Positions 1 to 5,968 of a stretch of DNA of 15,816 nt are shown here, piece by piece. A program made the position numbers and the translations under genes. Positions within the stretch are counted from its first letter, which is position 1. The number at the start of each line of letters is the position of its first letter. The notes beneath the pieces were generated by a model, which worked only from the letters and a program-made list of their open reading frames with translations, had not been told where the DNA came from and ran no database searches. Source of the stretch: Bacteroidales bacterium UBA1711 (GTDB taxonomy: Bacteria > Bacteroidota > Bacteroidia > Bacteroidales > P3); contig DCJB01000059.1 in the NCBI GenBank assembly GCA_002317325.1, positions 1-15,816 on the forward strand, read 5' to 3'.

Positions 1-732
1 CGCCAAATAGCGCTTGCGAAGGGTCTCTGGTAACTTTTCGATGGCGTAGCGGAGCATGGTGCGGGGCATTTGGGTGCAGCGGGTGTCGAGGAAGGCTGTG
101 AGGGCGGCTTGGTCGCGTTTGCCGGCCTCGCGGAGGAGCCAGCCGACGGCTTTGTGGAGGAGGTCTTCGGGGTCGTGGAGGAGGATGTCGGCGATGGCGA
201 AGGTGTCGTCCACCTGGCCGTGACGGATGAAGCACAGGGTGCTCACGATGGCGATGCGCCGCTCCCAGAGGGTGGCACCGTGGCGTGCGAGGTGGTAGAG
301 GAGCGAGCGGTCGCGCGAGAGCAGCCAGTCTCCGAGTATCTCGTGGCAGGAGAGGTCAACAAGGTCCCAGTTGTTGATGAATCGTGTGTGGGAGAGGTAG
401 AAATCGACGCACTGCTGCCGGAGGGCGGGATCTTTTTTTGGCGCGTGGGCGTAGCGTTGGACGAGGGCGAGGAGGGCGGCCATGCGGTGTTCGTGGTAGG
501 GGGAGGCGATGCACTGCTCGAGTTGGTCGAAGCCGCAGTTGCTCCAGCGGGGGGCGACCGCTTTGCGGATGTCGGGCACCTTGATGCCGAGGAATTGGTC
601 GCCGCAGCCGTACTGACCTTCGCCGGTTTTGAAGAAGCGTGAGAGTGCGGGGACTTTCTGGTCGTCGCGGAGGGCGAGGACGGCCTCATAGAGCGTGCCG
701 CCGGTGTCGGAGGCGGCGGAGGCGGGGGTCAT
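1..732 (-). CDS. AlkD-like DNA alkylation repair protein (3' end off window)
   Basis: This is a HEAT-like-repeat DNA glycosylase of the AlkD family, which removes alkylated purines without base flipping. The frame is open from the ATG at 732 to the window edge, giving 244 residues with no stop; family length (about 225-245) suggests only a few residues are missing. Visible family landmarks are W122 and D126 in NNWDLVD, R159 in WERRIAIVS and W198 in AVGWLLRE. These match in order and approximate spacing the Trp/Asp/Arg/Trp active-site cleft of Bacillus cereus AlkD, so activity is plausible. The ATG overlaps the stop of the upstream T9SS protein gene as ATGA (732-729), so it is the last visible gene of a three-gene operon. 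The operon partners have no obvious link to DNA repair. The family call is firm; substrate range is not known. Confidence 0.88.
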   Translation of the reverse strand, partial: MTPASAASDTGGTLYEAVLALRDDQKVPALSRFFKTGEGQYGCGDQFLGIKVPDIRKAVAPRWSNCGFDQLEQCIASPYHEHRMAALLALVQRYAHAPKKDPALRQQCVDFYLSHTRFINNWDLVDLSCHEILGDWLLSRDRSLLYHLARHGATLWERRIAIVSTLCFIRHGQVDDTFAIADILLHDPEDLLHKAVGWLLREAGKRDQAALTAFLDTRCTQMPRTMLRYAIEKLPETLRKRYLA

Positions 733-1907
733 TTGACAATGAGTTTAGTGCAACGGCTGCCGGCGCGGAGGAGGTAGATGCCGGGGGTCAGCCTGCCGAC
801 ATCAATGGTGTTGGAGGCTTGGGAGAGCCGGGACTCGAGTGCTGTGCGGCCGAGCGGGTCAACCACCTGCACGTGCACGGGGTCGGCGCCGAGGCCCTCA
901 ACGGCCACGCGGCCGGAGGCGGGGTTGGGGGAGAGGGAGAGGCGCGGTGTTTGGGCGGTGCTGACGGCGGCGTGGTAGCCCGAGTAAGAATAGACATAGT
1001 CGCAGAGGTACTGGAGGTGCTGGTCGGCGTCGAGCTGGTAGTAGGCCTCGATGACGTAGGGGTTGGCGTTGCCGAAAGACTTGGGGCGTTCCTGCTCGGG
1101 AGTCCAGGGCATGAGGACTTCGGAGAGGGGGCGGCTGAGGTCGTATGTGAAGACGCTGCGCTCGGCCACGCGGCCGGCTGCGTCGGTGACCTCGGTCTGG
1201 AGGCAGTTGCCGTCGGCGTCGTATTCGTAGGTGCGGAGGGTGTAGAGCGTCCAAGAGGAGCCGTCGAGCATACTGTCGCAGCGGGAGAGGAGGCGGCCGT
1301 CGGGATTATAGGCGTAATGCACCGTCATGTCGAGGGAGAGCCCGGCGCCATTGTAGTCGTACCACAATTCGCGCGCCAGGCGTCCGTCGGTGTAAAGGTA
1401 CTCGATACGCTGGAAGAGCGTGCCGCCGAGCATGAGGGTGCTGCGTGTGATTTGGTGGTTGTCGTTGTAGTAGTAATTGTAGATGCCGCCGAGGCTCCAC
1501 TCATCGCCGAACTTGTTGTAGTTGGTGCGGGAGGAGAGGTTTCCGTCCTCATCGTAGCCGTAGTCGATATAATAGACGTTCTTGAACGCGCCATTGATAC
1601 GCTGCCAGCCCGAGAGGCGCGAGAGGCGGCTCTGTTCATTGTAGAAGATGGAGTCGATGACCTGGTATTCGCCATTGATGCTGTCGGAAGTGGTGAGGAG
1701 CCGGCTGCGGCTGTCGTAGGTGTAGGTGCAAATCTGGTAATTGTCGTCGGTGCGGAACTCGTCGAGTTTGTAATTGAAACCGCTTTTGGCGGCCAGGCGC
1801 TCGGGCAGGTTGAGGTGGTGTCCGTCCTTTTTCATGTGACCGGCGGGCTGGGCGGCAGCCGAGAGGGCTGCGGCTGCGAGGAGGCAGGAGAAGAGAATTT
1901 TTTTCAT
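729..1907 (-). CDS. Secreted YD-repeat protein with T9SS type A sorting domain
   Basis: A 392-residue exported protein. I start it at ATG 1907 because it opens with a clean signal peptide (MKKILFSCLLAAAALSAAAQ); the frame extends upstream, but only through coding sequence of the preceding gene. The middle carries about eight degenerate YD-type repeats, for example GYDEDGNLSSR, AYNPDGRLLSR and EYDADGNCLQT, as found in Rhs/YD-repeat surface proteins. The last roughly 75 residues form a T9SS type A sorting domain: SPNPASGR, then VDPLGR, then LTPGIYLLRAG, ending in KLIVK. Known biology of that domain predicts export across the outer membrane by the type IX system, followed by cleavage and surface anchoring or release. 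The start overlaps the upstream PEGA-like gene (ATGA, 1907-1904) and the stop overlaps the AlkD start, so translation is probably coupled. The function is not known; it is too small for an Rhs toxin and has no toxin tip. Confidence 0.88.
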   Translation of the reverse strand: MKKILFSCLLAAAALSAAAQPAGHMKKDGHHLNLPERLAAKSGFNYKLDEFRTDDNYQICTYTYDSRSRLLTTSDSINGEYQVIDSIFYNEQSRLSRLSGWQRINGAFKNVYYIDYGYDEDGNLSSRTNYNKFGDEWSLGGIYNYYYNDNHQITRSTLMLGGTLFQRIEYLYTDGRLARELWYDYNGAGLSLDMTVHYAYNPDGRLLSRCDSMLDGSSWTLYTLRTYEYDADGNCLQTEVTDAAGRVAERSVFTYDLSRPLSEVLMPWTPEQERPKSFGNANPYVIEAYYQLDADQHLQYLCDYVYSYSGYHAAVSTAQTPRLSLSPNPASGRVAVEGLGADPVHVQVVDPLGRTALESRLSQASNTIDVGRLTPGIYLLRAGSRCTKLIVK

Positions 1908-2332
1908 TGGGAGAGATTGTTTTGTTGAATACTGAAATTGAAATAACGTTTTCTGATAATCCATTCGTAGAGCAGCCAGGCGGCGAAGAAGCCGTCGGAG
2001 AGGAGCCGCGAGATCCACGACCACGGCGAGGCGAGGCGGAGGAAGAGGCCCGCCACCCACCAGGCGAGGTCTAAAGTGAAGAAGAAATCCCACCACCCGC
2101 CGCGGCTGCGGAAGGTGAGGGTGAGGGGGCGGGAGTCGTCCGCCACCACGTTTTGGGTGGCCGAGAAGCCCGGAATGAGGCTTTGGATGGTGATGCCGTG
2201 GCTGCCGCGCGGCAGGCGAATCTGCACTTGAGGGGTTCGCATAACGCCAACGAACACTCCGTCAACCAACACTTTGTGTGGCACTTTGAGGGAGAGAAGC
2301 CCGCCGCCTTGTTCAAGAGAGATGGTCGCCAT
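1904..2332 (-). CDS. PEGA-like domain membrane protein
   Basis: A 142-residue protein with no signal peptide. Residues about 1-75 look like a PEGA-type beta domain: KVLVDGVFVGVMRTP, then IRLPRGSHGITIQ, then SLIPGFSATQ, the usual 'small appended beta-sandwich on an envelope protein' pattern. The C-terminal half is rich in Trp and Phe, with two probable membrane segments at about 80-100 and 108-127, followed by a basic tail (IIRKRYF). It is therefore probably an inner-membrane protein with its beta domain on one face. It is the first gene of the operon, 20 bp downstream of a perfect -7 box (2352-2359), and its stop overlaps the start of the T9SS protein. The start at 2332 fits that promoter. 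The exact family is not recognised and the role is unknown. Confidence 0.75.
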   Translation of the reverse strand: MATISLEQGGGLLSLKVPHKVLVDGVFVGVMRTPQVQIRLPRGSHGITIQSLIPGFSATQNVVADDSRPLTLTFRSRGGWWDFFFTLDLAWWVAGLFLRLASPWSWISRLLSDGFFAAWLLYEWIIRKRYFNFSIQQNNLSQ

Positions 2333-2351
2333 GGCGCATAGTTTGAGGGTG

Positions 2352-2359
2352 CAAAGTTA
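2352..2359 (-). promoter_or_regulatory. Bacteroides-type -7 promoter box TAACTTTG
   Basis: TAACTTTG on the minus strand matches the Bacteroidota -7 consensus TAnnTTTG exactly. It lies 20 bp upstream of the ATG at 2332 and would drive the PEGA-like / T9SS / AlkD operon with a very short leader. No convincing -33 TTG was identified at the right distance. Confidence 0.65.
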
Positions 2360-2422
2360 CGAACAAAATGGGAATAATTGCCCTGTGGGGGAAAAAAATA
2401 TGCCGAGAGCGACGACGGGGGT

Positions 2423-2465
2423 CGAAGGGGCGGGCGAAGGGGCGGCGGGCGAAGGGGCGGCGGGG
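2423..2465 (+). repeat. G-rich tandem repeat (CGAAGGGGCGG units)
   Basis: Three adjacent copies of CGAAGGGGCGG plus variable G/C extensions start at 2423, 2435 and 2450, with unit lengths of 12, 15 and 16 bp. The plus strand contains runs of three or four Gs separated by short loops, so it could form a G-quadruplex; on the minus-strand transcript of the outer membrane protein gene the same stretch is C-rich. The repeat sits in the 3' region after that gene's stop. Confidence 0.7.
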
Positions 2466-2492
2466 CCGAGGGTCTCCCCCACCCCGCCGCCC
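2455..2492 (-). terminator. GC-rich inverted repeat downstream of outer membrane protein gene
   Basis: GGGCGGCGGGG (2455-2465) and CCCCGCCGCCC (2482-2492) are perfect 11-bp inverted repeats with a 16-nt loop, starting 27 nt after the stop of the outer membrane protein gene. The position suits a transcript end. No T-tract follows directly; the nearest minus-strand T run is about 55 nt further on (2392-2398), so this may be a processing or stability structure instead of a classic intrinsic terminator. Confidence 0.4.
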
Positions 2493-2518
2493 GTGCGGGC
2501 CTGCCGCGAAAAGGGAGG

Positions 2519-5068
2519 CTACTTGCCGTTGGACACGCCGTCGGTCAGACCGCCGCCTCCAATGCGGCCGGCTTCCTCGAGAGAGCCCACCTTGCGCTGG
2601 CGCAGGGGTTTTTGGGCGGTGCCGAAGTTCCACTGCAATCCCACCTTCACGGTCTGAGTCAGGTAGCGCTGGTTGCAGCTCATCGTCATGGCGGAAGAGA
2701 CCGTCTCGAAGCTGTTGTTCATCGTGCGGAAGATGTCGTTCACGTTCAGCGAGAAAGTCAGGCGGTTGTCGAGTGCGTTCTTCTTCACGCCGAGGTTGAA
2801 GGCGTAGTTCCAGCCCACCTTCAGATAGCCCGCCGTCACGGGCGAGGAGCACCAGCCGTCCAGCTGGACCTTCCACGCCTTGGGGAGGAGGAGGGTGAGG
2901 CAGGCGTAGCCGCTTGCGTAGAGCGAGTTGGAGAGGTAGGGCTTGTCGCTGTCGGGCACGCCCGCCACGAGGCTGGCCGTGCTGGGGGCGGAGCTGCGAT
3001 AGTTGTATGCCGACACGTTGAGCATCAGCGTGAAGAGTTTTCCGATGGGCAGTTCGGAGAGGGTGGCGCCGCCGCCGAGGAGCGTATTAGAGCCGAAGTT
3101 GTCGCGGAAGAGAATCTGGTCGCCCGTGGCGGGGTCGAGTTTCGGGACCACGGTGATGTCGTCCTTCATGAAAATGCCGTTGGCAAAGAGGGTGACGTAG
3201 CGCCCGAAGCCGGCGGAGAGGGCAATGTTGTTGCTGAAGCAGGGCCGGAGGTCGGGGTTGCCCATGTTGGAGGTGTGGGCGTCGATATAGTTTTGGAAGG
3301 GGTTCAACTCGCTGTAGGTGGGCCGCTTGATACGGCGGGTATAGCTGAGGTTCACCCGTTTGGACATATCCGAGGAGTTCCAGCCCGCAAAGAGCGTTGG
3401 GAAGAGGCTGAAATAGTTCTGCCGCACCACGTTGGTGCTGTTGTGGGCGCTGGTGTACTCGCCGCGGAGGCCGGCCTTGACGCTCCAGTTGGGCGAGAGC
3501 TGCGCGGCGCCCGAGGCGTAGAGGGCGCCCACGTGCTCGGCATAGTCGAAGGGGGACTCCACCGTGAGGCCGTTGACCAGGCCGGTGCCCAGCACCGTCT
3601 CGCCCATGGTGCTGGTGAGCAGGTTGTCGGTGAGCGAGAAGGCCCATTTGGCACCCGCCTCCATCATCACGCGGCCGCCGACCAGCCCCTGCCAGTCGGC
3701 CTTGGCGCTATAGACGTTGACGACGTTGTCCGACTGGAGGGAGAGCGACTCGAGGCGCTCCGCCTTGGTGCCGGGCTTCAGCAGGGGGGCGGCGAGGGGC
3801 AGGAAATAGTTCTGCATTTCGTTCTCCGAGTTGGTGGTGTGGCGCAGGTAGTCGAGATTCACCGTGAGTTCCGAAGCCGTCGCCTCGTTGAAGACGTGGC
3901 TGTAGTTCACGTTGCCCATATACTGCCGCATATCGTAAGCCGTGGCGGCGCGGGTGCGAATCTGCTCGACCAGCGTCTGTCCCACCGTCCGATAAGACCA
4001 GTCCGCATTGGTGTCGGCGTCCTGACTCATGGCGTTCATGGGCATGGTGAAGATGAACCCGAGGGTGTTGCGCTTGTTGATGAACCAGTCGTTGCCCACC
4101 TTCAAGTTGAGGCTGCGATAGCGGACGTTGTAGAGGGCGCCCGAGCGCTGGAGGAACCGATTTTCGGCGGCGGCACCCACGGTGCGGGTGGTGTAGTCCA
4201 CGCCCATCTGCCCCGTGCCCTCCGACACCTGCAGGAAAGAGTTGGTCTTGGCGGAGCGGTAGTTGAGGTTCAGCGAGACGTTCTGGTTGAGGAAACAGTC
4301 CAAGCTCGTGTCGGCAAACTCCAGCCGACGGCGGAAGCCCATGCCGCCGCCGTCGGCCGAGAGGGTGCCGTTGAAGCCCTGCATGAGGGTGCGCTTAGTC
4401 TTGATGTTGATGATGCCCCCCTGCCCAGCTGCGTCGTACTTGGCCGAGGGGTTGGCCATAACCTCTATCTTGTCGATGGTGGCGCCGTCGGTGCTGCGGA
4501 GGAGGGCTTCGAGGCTCTTGCCGTCGAGGTTTGAGGGGCGGCCGTCGATCCACACCGCCACCGCCTGGCCGTTGAGCAGCACGTTGCCGTCCTTGTCGAT
4601 GGTCACGCCGGGGGCCTTGCGCAGCAAGTCGAAGGCGTTGTTGCCCTGTGCGAAGGCGGAGTTGGCGACATTCAACACCAGCTTGTCCACCTTCTGCTCC
4701 ACCACCGGCACCTTATCTACCACCCGCACAGCCTCCAGCACCGCGGCGTCGGGCATCAGCGTCACCGTTGGGACCTTGACGGAGGGGCTTTCCACGTCGA
4801 GAGGCTGACGCATGGGCTGGTAGCCGATAAAAGAAATCGAAAGCACATACTCGCCATACGGCACATTGGCAAAGGCATAGCGCCCGCTGTCGTCGGTCAT
4901 GGCGCCGGCAAGCACCGTGCTGTCCGCCCGCAGCAGCGCCACAGTGGCGAAAGAGAGCGGACCGCCGCCCTCGCCGTCGATGACCCGGCCGGCAACCTTC
5001 CCCTGCTGCGCCATAGCCCCGCAGCCGAGGCAGCACAGCAGCAACATTATAATCGTCCTTTTCTTCAT
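2519..5068 (-). CDS. TonB-receptor-like outer membrane beta-barrel protein
   Basis: An 849-residue outer membrane protein. It has a signal peptide (MKKRTIIMLLLCCLGCGAMAQ), a CarboxypepD_reg-like beta-sandwich at about 24-105 (GKVAGRVIDGEGGGPLSFATVALL, SGRYAFANVPYGEYVLSISFIGY) and a plug-like domain at about 110-230. The plug carries DLLRKAPGV, then VAVWIDGRPSN, then YDAAGQGGIINIKTKR. A long barrel of the OMP_b-brl_3 type follows and ends in GLQWNFG plus a basic, Gly-rich tail (RKVGSLEEAGRIGGGG) typical of this subfamily. Members are annotated as TonB-dependent receptors or outer membrane beta-barrel proteins; the substrate cannot be read from sequence. There is no SusD-like partner next to it, so it is not a standard glycan-uptake pair. 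The ATG at 5068 directly precedes the signal peptide. The leader contains a duplicated 20-mer and strong hairpins, suggesting post-transcriptional control. Confidence 0.93.
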   Translation of the reverse strand: MKKRTIIMLLLCCLGCGAMAQQGKVAGRVIDGEGGGPLSFATVALLRADSTVLAGAMTDDSGRYAFANVPYGEYVLSISFIGYQPMRQPLDVESPSVKVPTVTLMPDAAVLEAVRVVDKVPVVEQKVDKLVLNVANSAFAQGNNAFDLLRKAPGVTIDKDGNVLLNGQAVAVWIDGRPSNLDGKSLEALLRSTDGATIDKIEVMANPSAKYDAAGQGGIINIKTKRTLMQGFNGTLSADGGGMGFRRRLEFADTSLDCFLNQNVSLNLNYRSAKTNSFLQVSEGTGQMGVDYTTRTVGAAAENRFLQRSGALYNVRYRSLNLKVGNDWFINKRNTLGFIFTMPMNAMSQDADTNADWSYRTVGQTLVEQIRTRAATAYDMRQYMGNVNYSHVFNEATASELTVNLDYLRHTTNSENEMQNYFLPLAAPLLKPGTKAERLESLSLQSDNVVNVYSAKADWQGLVGGRVMMEAGAKWAFSLTDNLLTSTMGETVLGTGLVNGLTVESPFDYAEHVGALYASGAAQLSPNWSVKAGLRGEYTSAHNSTNVVRQNYFSLFPTLFAGWNSSDMSKRVNLSYTRRIKRPTYSELNPFQNYIDAHTSNMGNPDLRPCFSNNIALSAGFGRYVTLFANGIFMKDDITVVPKLDPATGDQILFRDNFGSNTLLGGGATLSELPIGKLFTLMLNVSAYNYRSSAPSTASLVAGVPDSDKPYLSNSLYASGYACLTLLLPKAWKVQLDGWCSSPVTAGYLKVGWNYAFNLGVKKNALDNRLTFSLNVNDIFRTMNNSFETVSSAMTMSCNQRYLTQTVKVGLQWNFGTAQKPLRQRKVGSLEEAGRIGGGGLTDGVSNGK

Positions 5069-5070
5069 AC

Positions 5071-5110
5071 TTGTCTATTGGTTTTTGAAATTGTCTATTA
5101 GTTTTTGAAG
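5071..5110 (-). repeat. Tandem 20-bp duplication just upstream of the outer membrane protein start
   Basis: On the plus strand TTGTCTATTGGTTTTTGAAA (5071-5090) is repeated as TTGTCTATTAGTTTTTGAAG (5091-5110), with 18 of 20 positions identical. In the mRNA this gives two A-rich copies of TTCAAAAACNAATAGACAA ending 2 nt before the ATG at 5068. A-rich sequence in this position supports initiation in Bacteroidota, so the repeat may be a duplicated initiation or operator element. Confidence 0.8.
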
Positions 5111-5133
5111 TGATGGCTTGAACAGAGAGCGGC

Positions 5134-5163
5134 GAGCGGGGGGCGGCAAGCCGCCCCCCGCTC
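5134..5163 (-). promoter_or_regulatory. Perfect 14-bp GC hairpin in the outer membrane protein leader
   Basis: GAGCGGGGGGCGGC (5134-5147) and GCCGCCCCCCGCTC (5150-5163) are exact inverted repeats separated by 2 nt. This is the strongest stem in the window, between the micro-ORF and the outer membrane protein gene. No T-tract follows in either direction, so an attenuator, a ribosome-occluding structure or an RNA-stability element is more likely than a simple terminator. Confidence 0.6.
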
Positions 5164-5182
5164 CGCGGTCGCTCAGCCGCGG
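5163..5182 (-). repeat. Second short inverted repeat overlapping the micro-ORF stop
   Basis: CCGCGG (5163-5168) and CCGCGG (5177-5182) flank the 8-nt loop TCGCTCAG, which contains the TGA stop of the 23-residue ORF on the minus strand. It shares a base with the 14-bp hairpin, so the two stems are nearly stacked and could compete or be opened by a ribosome translating the micro-ORF. Confidence 0.45.
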
Positions 5183-5244
5183 ATGATGCTGAGGAAAAAA
5201 CAGAAGACCGAGGCCAGAGCGCCCAGCAAAATGATTGCATTCAT
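5173..5244 (-). CDS. 23-residue hydrophobic micro-ORF upstream of the outer membrane protein
   Basis: An ATG at 5244 opens a 23-codon frame ending in TGA at 5173. The product (MNAIILLGALASVFCF, then FLSIIRG) is almost entirely one hydrophobic helix with a short basic C-terminus, typical of single-span membrane microproteins. It lies upstream of the 849-residue outer membrane protein in the same direction, with the hairpins between them. It could be a leader peptide whose translation affects those stems, or an independent small membrane protein. I recognise no family. The absence of charged residues before the final Arg and the A-rich sequence before its ATG (CAATCAAGAAAGGGAATAGTT) favour real translation, but 23 codons can arise by chance. 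Confidence 0.45.
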   Translation of the reverse strand: MNAIILLGALASVFCFFLSIIRG

Positions 5245-5293
5245 AACTATTCCCTTTCTTGATTGGTTTTGTCAGTTAGACGCACGAACTGCC

Positions 5294-5302
5294 CAAAAAC
5301 TA
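5294..5302 (-). promoter_or_regulatory. Possible imperfect -7 box (TAGTTTTTG) upstream of the micro-ORF
   Basis: TAGTTTTTG on the minus strand resembles TAnnTTTG with one extra base between TA and TTTG. It lies about 50 bp upstream of the micro-ORF start and is the best promoter candidate I can see for the micro-ORF and outer membrane protein transcript. No clear -33 element was found. Confidence 0.3.
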
Positions 5303-5435
5303 CAGAAGAGGCACACTATTTTTGCCGAGGGCTGAGGGGGAGGCAGGGGCGGAAAGTTCCGAAAGGCGAAATCGCTCGGCATATCATTGCCAAGGCAAAC
5401 ACCGGGTATGATGGGCACAGCGTGCAGCGTGGAGG

Positions 5436-5966
5436 CTACCTGTTCCGCCTACGGCCTCTCGAGACAGACAACTTCGGCTGACCCGAGACTTTCTGCTCCC
5501 AATTCTTCAAGCCCCCGTCCCCTGTGAATATCTCTATCGTGCAACCGAGTTCCTTGTAGAATGCGGCAACGTCAACTATCGCAGCATCGCCAAGCGACTG
5601 CTTTTCCACAACCACCGTCTCGCTCCACCTATTCGCCAAATCCTTCAGCTTTCCGCCATCCCACAAGTCCTTCTGCCGAGAGAAGACAGCCCAAGGCTGT
5701 TTCCCATCAGCCGCCTCCACAATCATGTCAGCAAAACGTCTCGCCACCTCTTTCCGTCCGTGTTCCACCTGCGCGATGAAGTTGCCAGTTTCAATGATGG
5801 TAGTCATCGGCAGCACCAGTGTTGCACCATTCCTCGTCTGCTCATCGATATAGCGACTTACATACTCATACGTAACGACCCCGCCTTTCCCCGCAGTCTC
5901 CTTTCCGGGGACACGAAGCCAGACGCACATCACCGAAGTGTCAATTATCAATACCTTTCCTCCCAT
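5436..5966 (-). CDS. PIN-domain nuclease, partner of the adjacent AAA ATPase
   Basis: A 176-residue PIN-like protein. The four acidic residues expected of a PIN active site are in order: D9 (VLIIDTSV), E59 (TTIIETGNF), D127 (SLGDAAIVDVA) and D150 (IFTGDGGL). PIN domains are Mg-dependent ribonucleases, often toxins or effectors. The start at 5966 is 2 bp after the stop of the upstream ATPase gene (5969-5971), so the two form a tight bicistron. No VapB-type antitoxin is adjacent, and the protein is longer than a typical VapC (about 130), with a central insert (about 85-115) and a basic tail (RGRRRNR). I infer that it is the effector of an ATPase-controlled module. A conventional toxin-antitoxin role is less likely. 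Catalytic residues appear intact; the target RNA is unknown. Confidence 0.82.
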   Translation of the reverse strand: MGGKVLIIDTSVMCVWLRVPGKETAGKGGVVTYEYVSRYIDEQTRNGATLVLPMTTIIETGNFIAQVEHGRKEVARRFADMIVEAADGKQPWAVFSRQKDLWDGGKLKDLANRWSETVVVEKQSLGDAAIVDVAAFYKELGCTIEIFTGDGGLKNWEQKVSGQPKLSVSRGRRRNR

Positions 5967-5968
5967 GG

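Noticed and set aside
2423..2465. CRISPR-like repeat array
   Set aside because: Units of 12-16 bp are directly adjacent with no spacers and no cas gene; it is a simple tandem repeat.
2378..4534. Plus-strand open frame of 718 codons opposite the outer membrane protein gene
   Set aside because: It is antisense to a clear receptor-like gene, its translation is a low-complexity Val/Gly/Glu/Arg mix with no domain, and such open frames arise from high GC with third-position bias.
5317..5324. Perfect TAnnTTTG box (TATTTTTG) on the plus strand
   Set aside because: No plus-strand gene follows for about 2 kb, so it is probably a chance match or an antisense promoter at most.
5263..5481. Plus-strand 72-codon frame in the gap after the PIN gene
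   Set aside because: No domain, overlaps the PIN gene end, and no matching start context. I considered a gene remnant but cannot support it.
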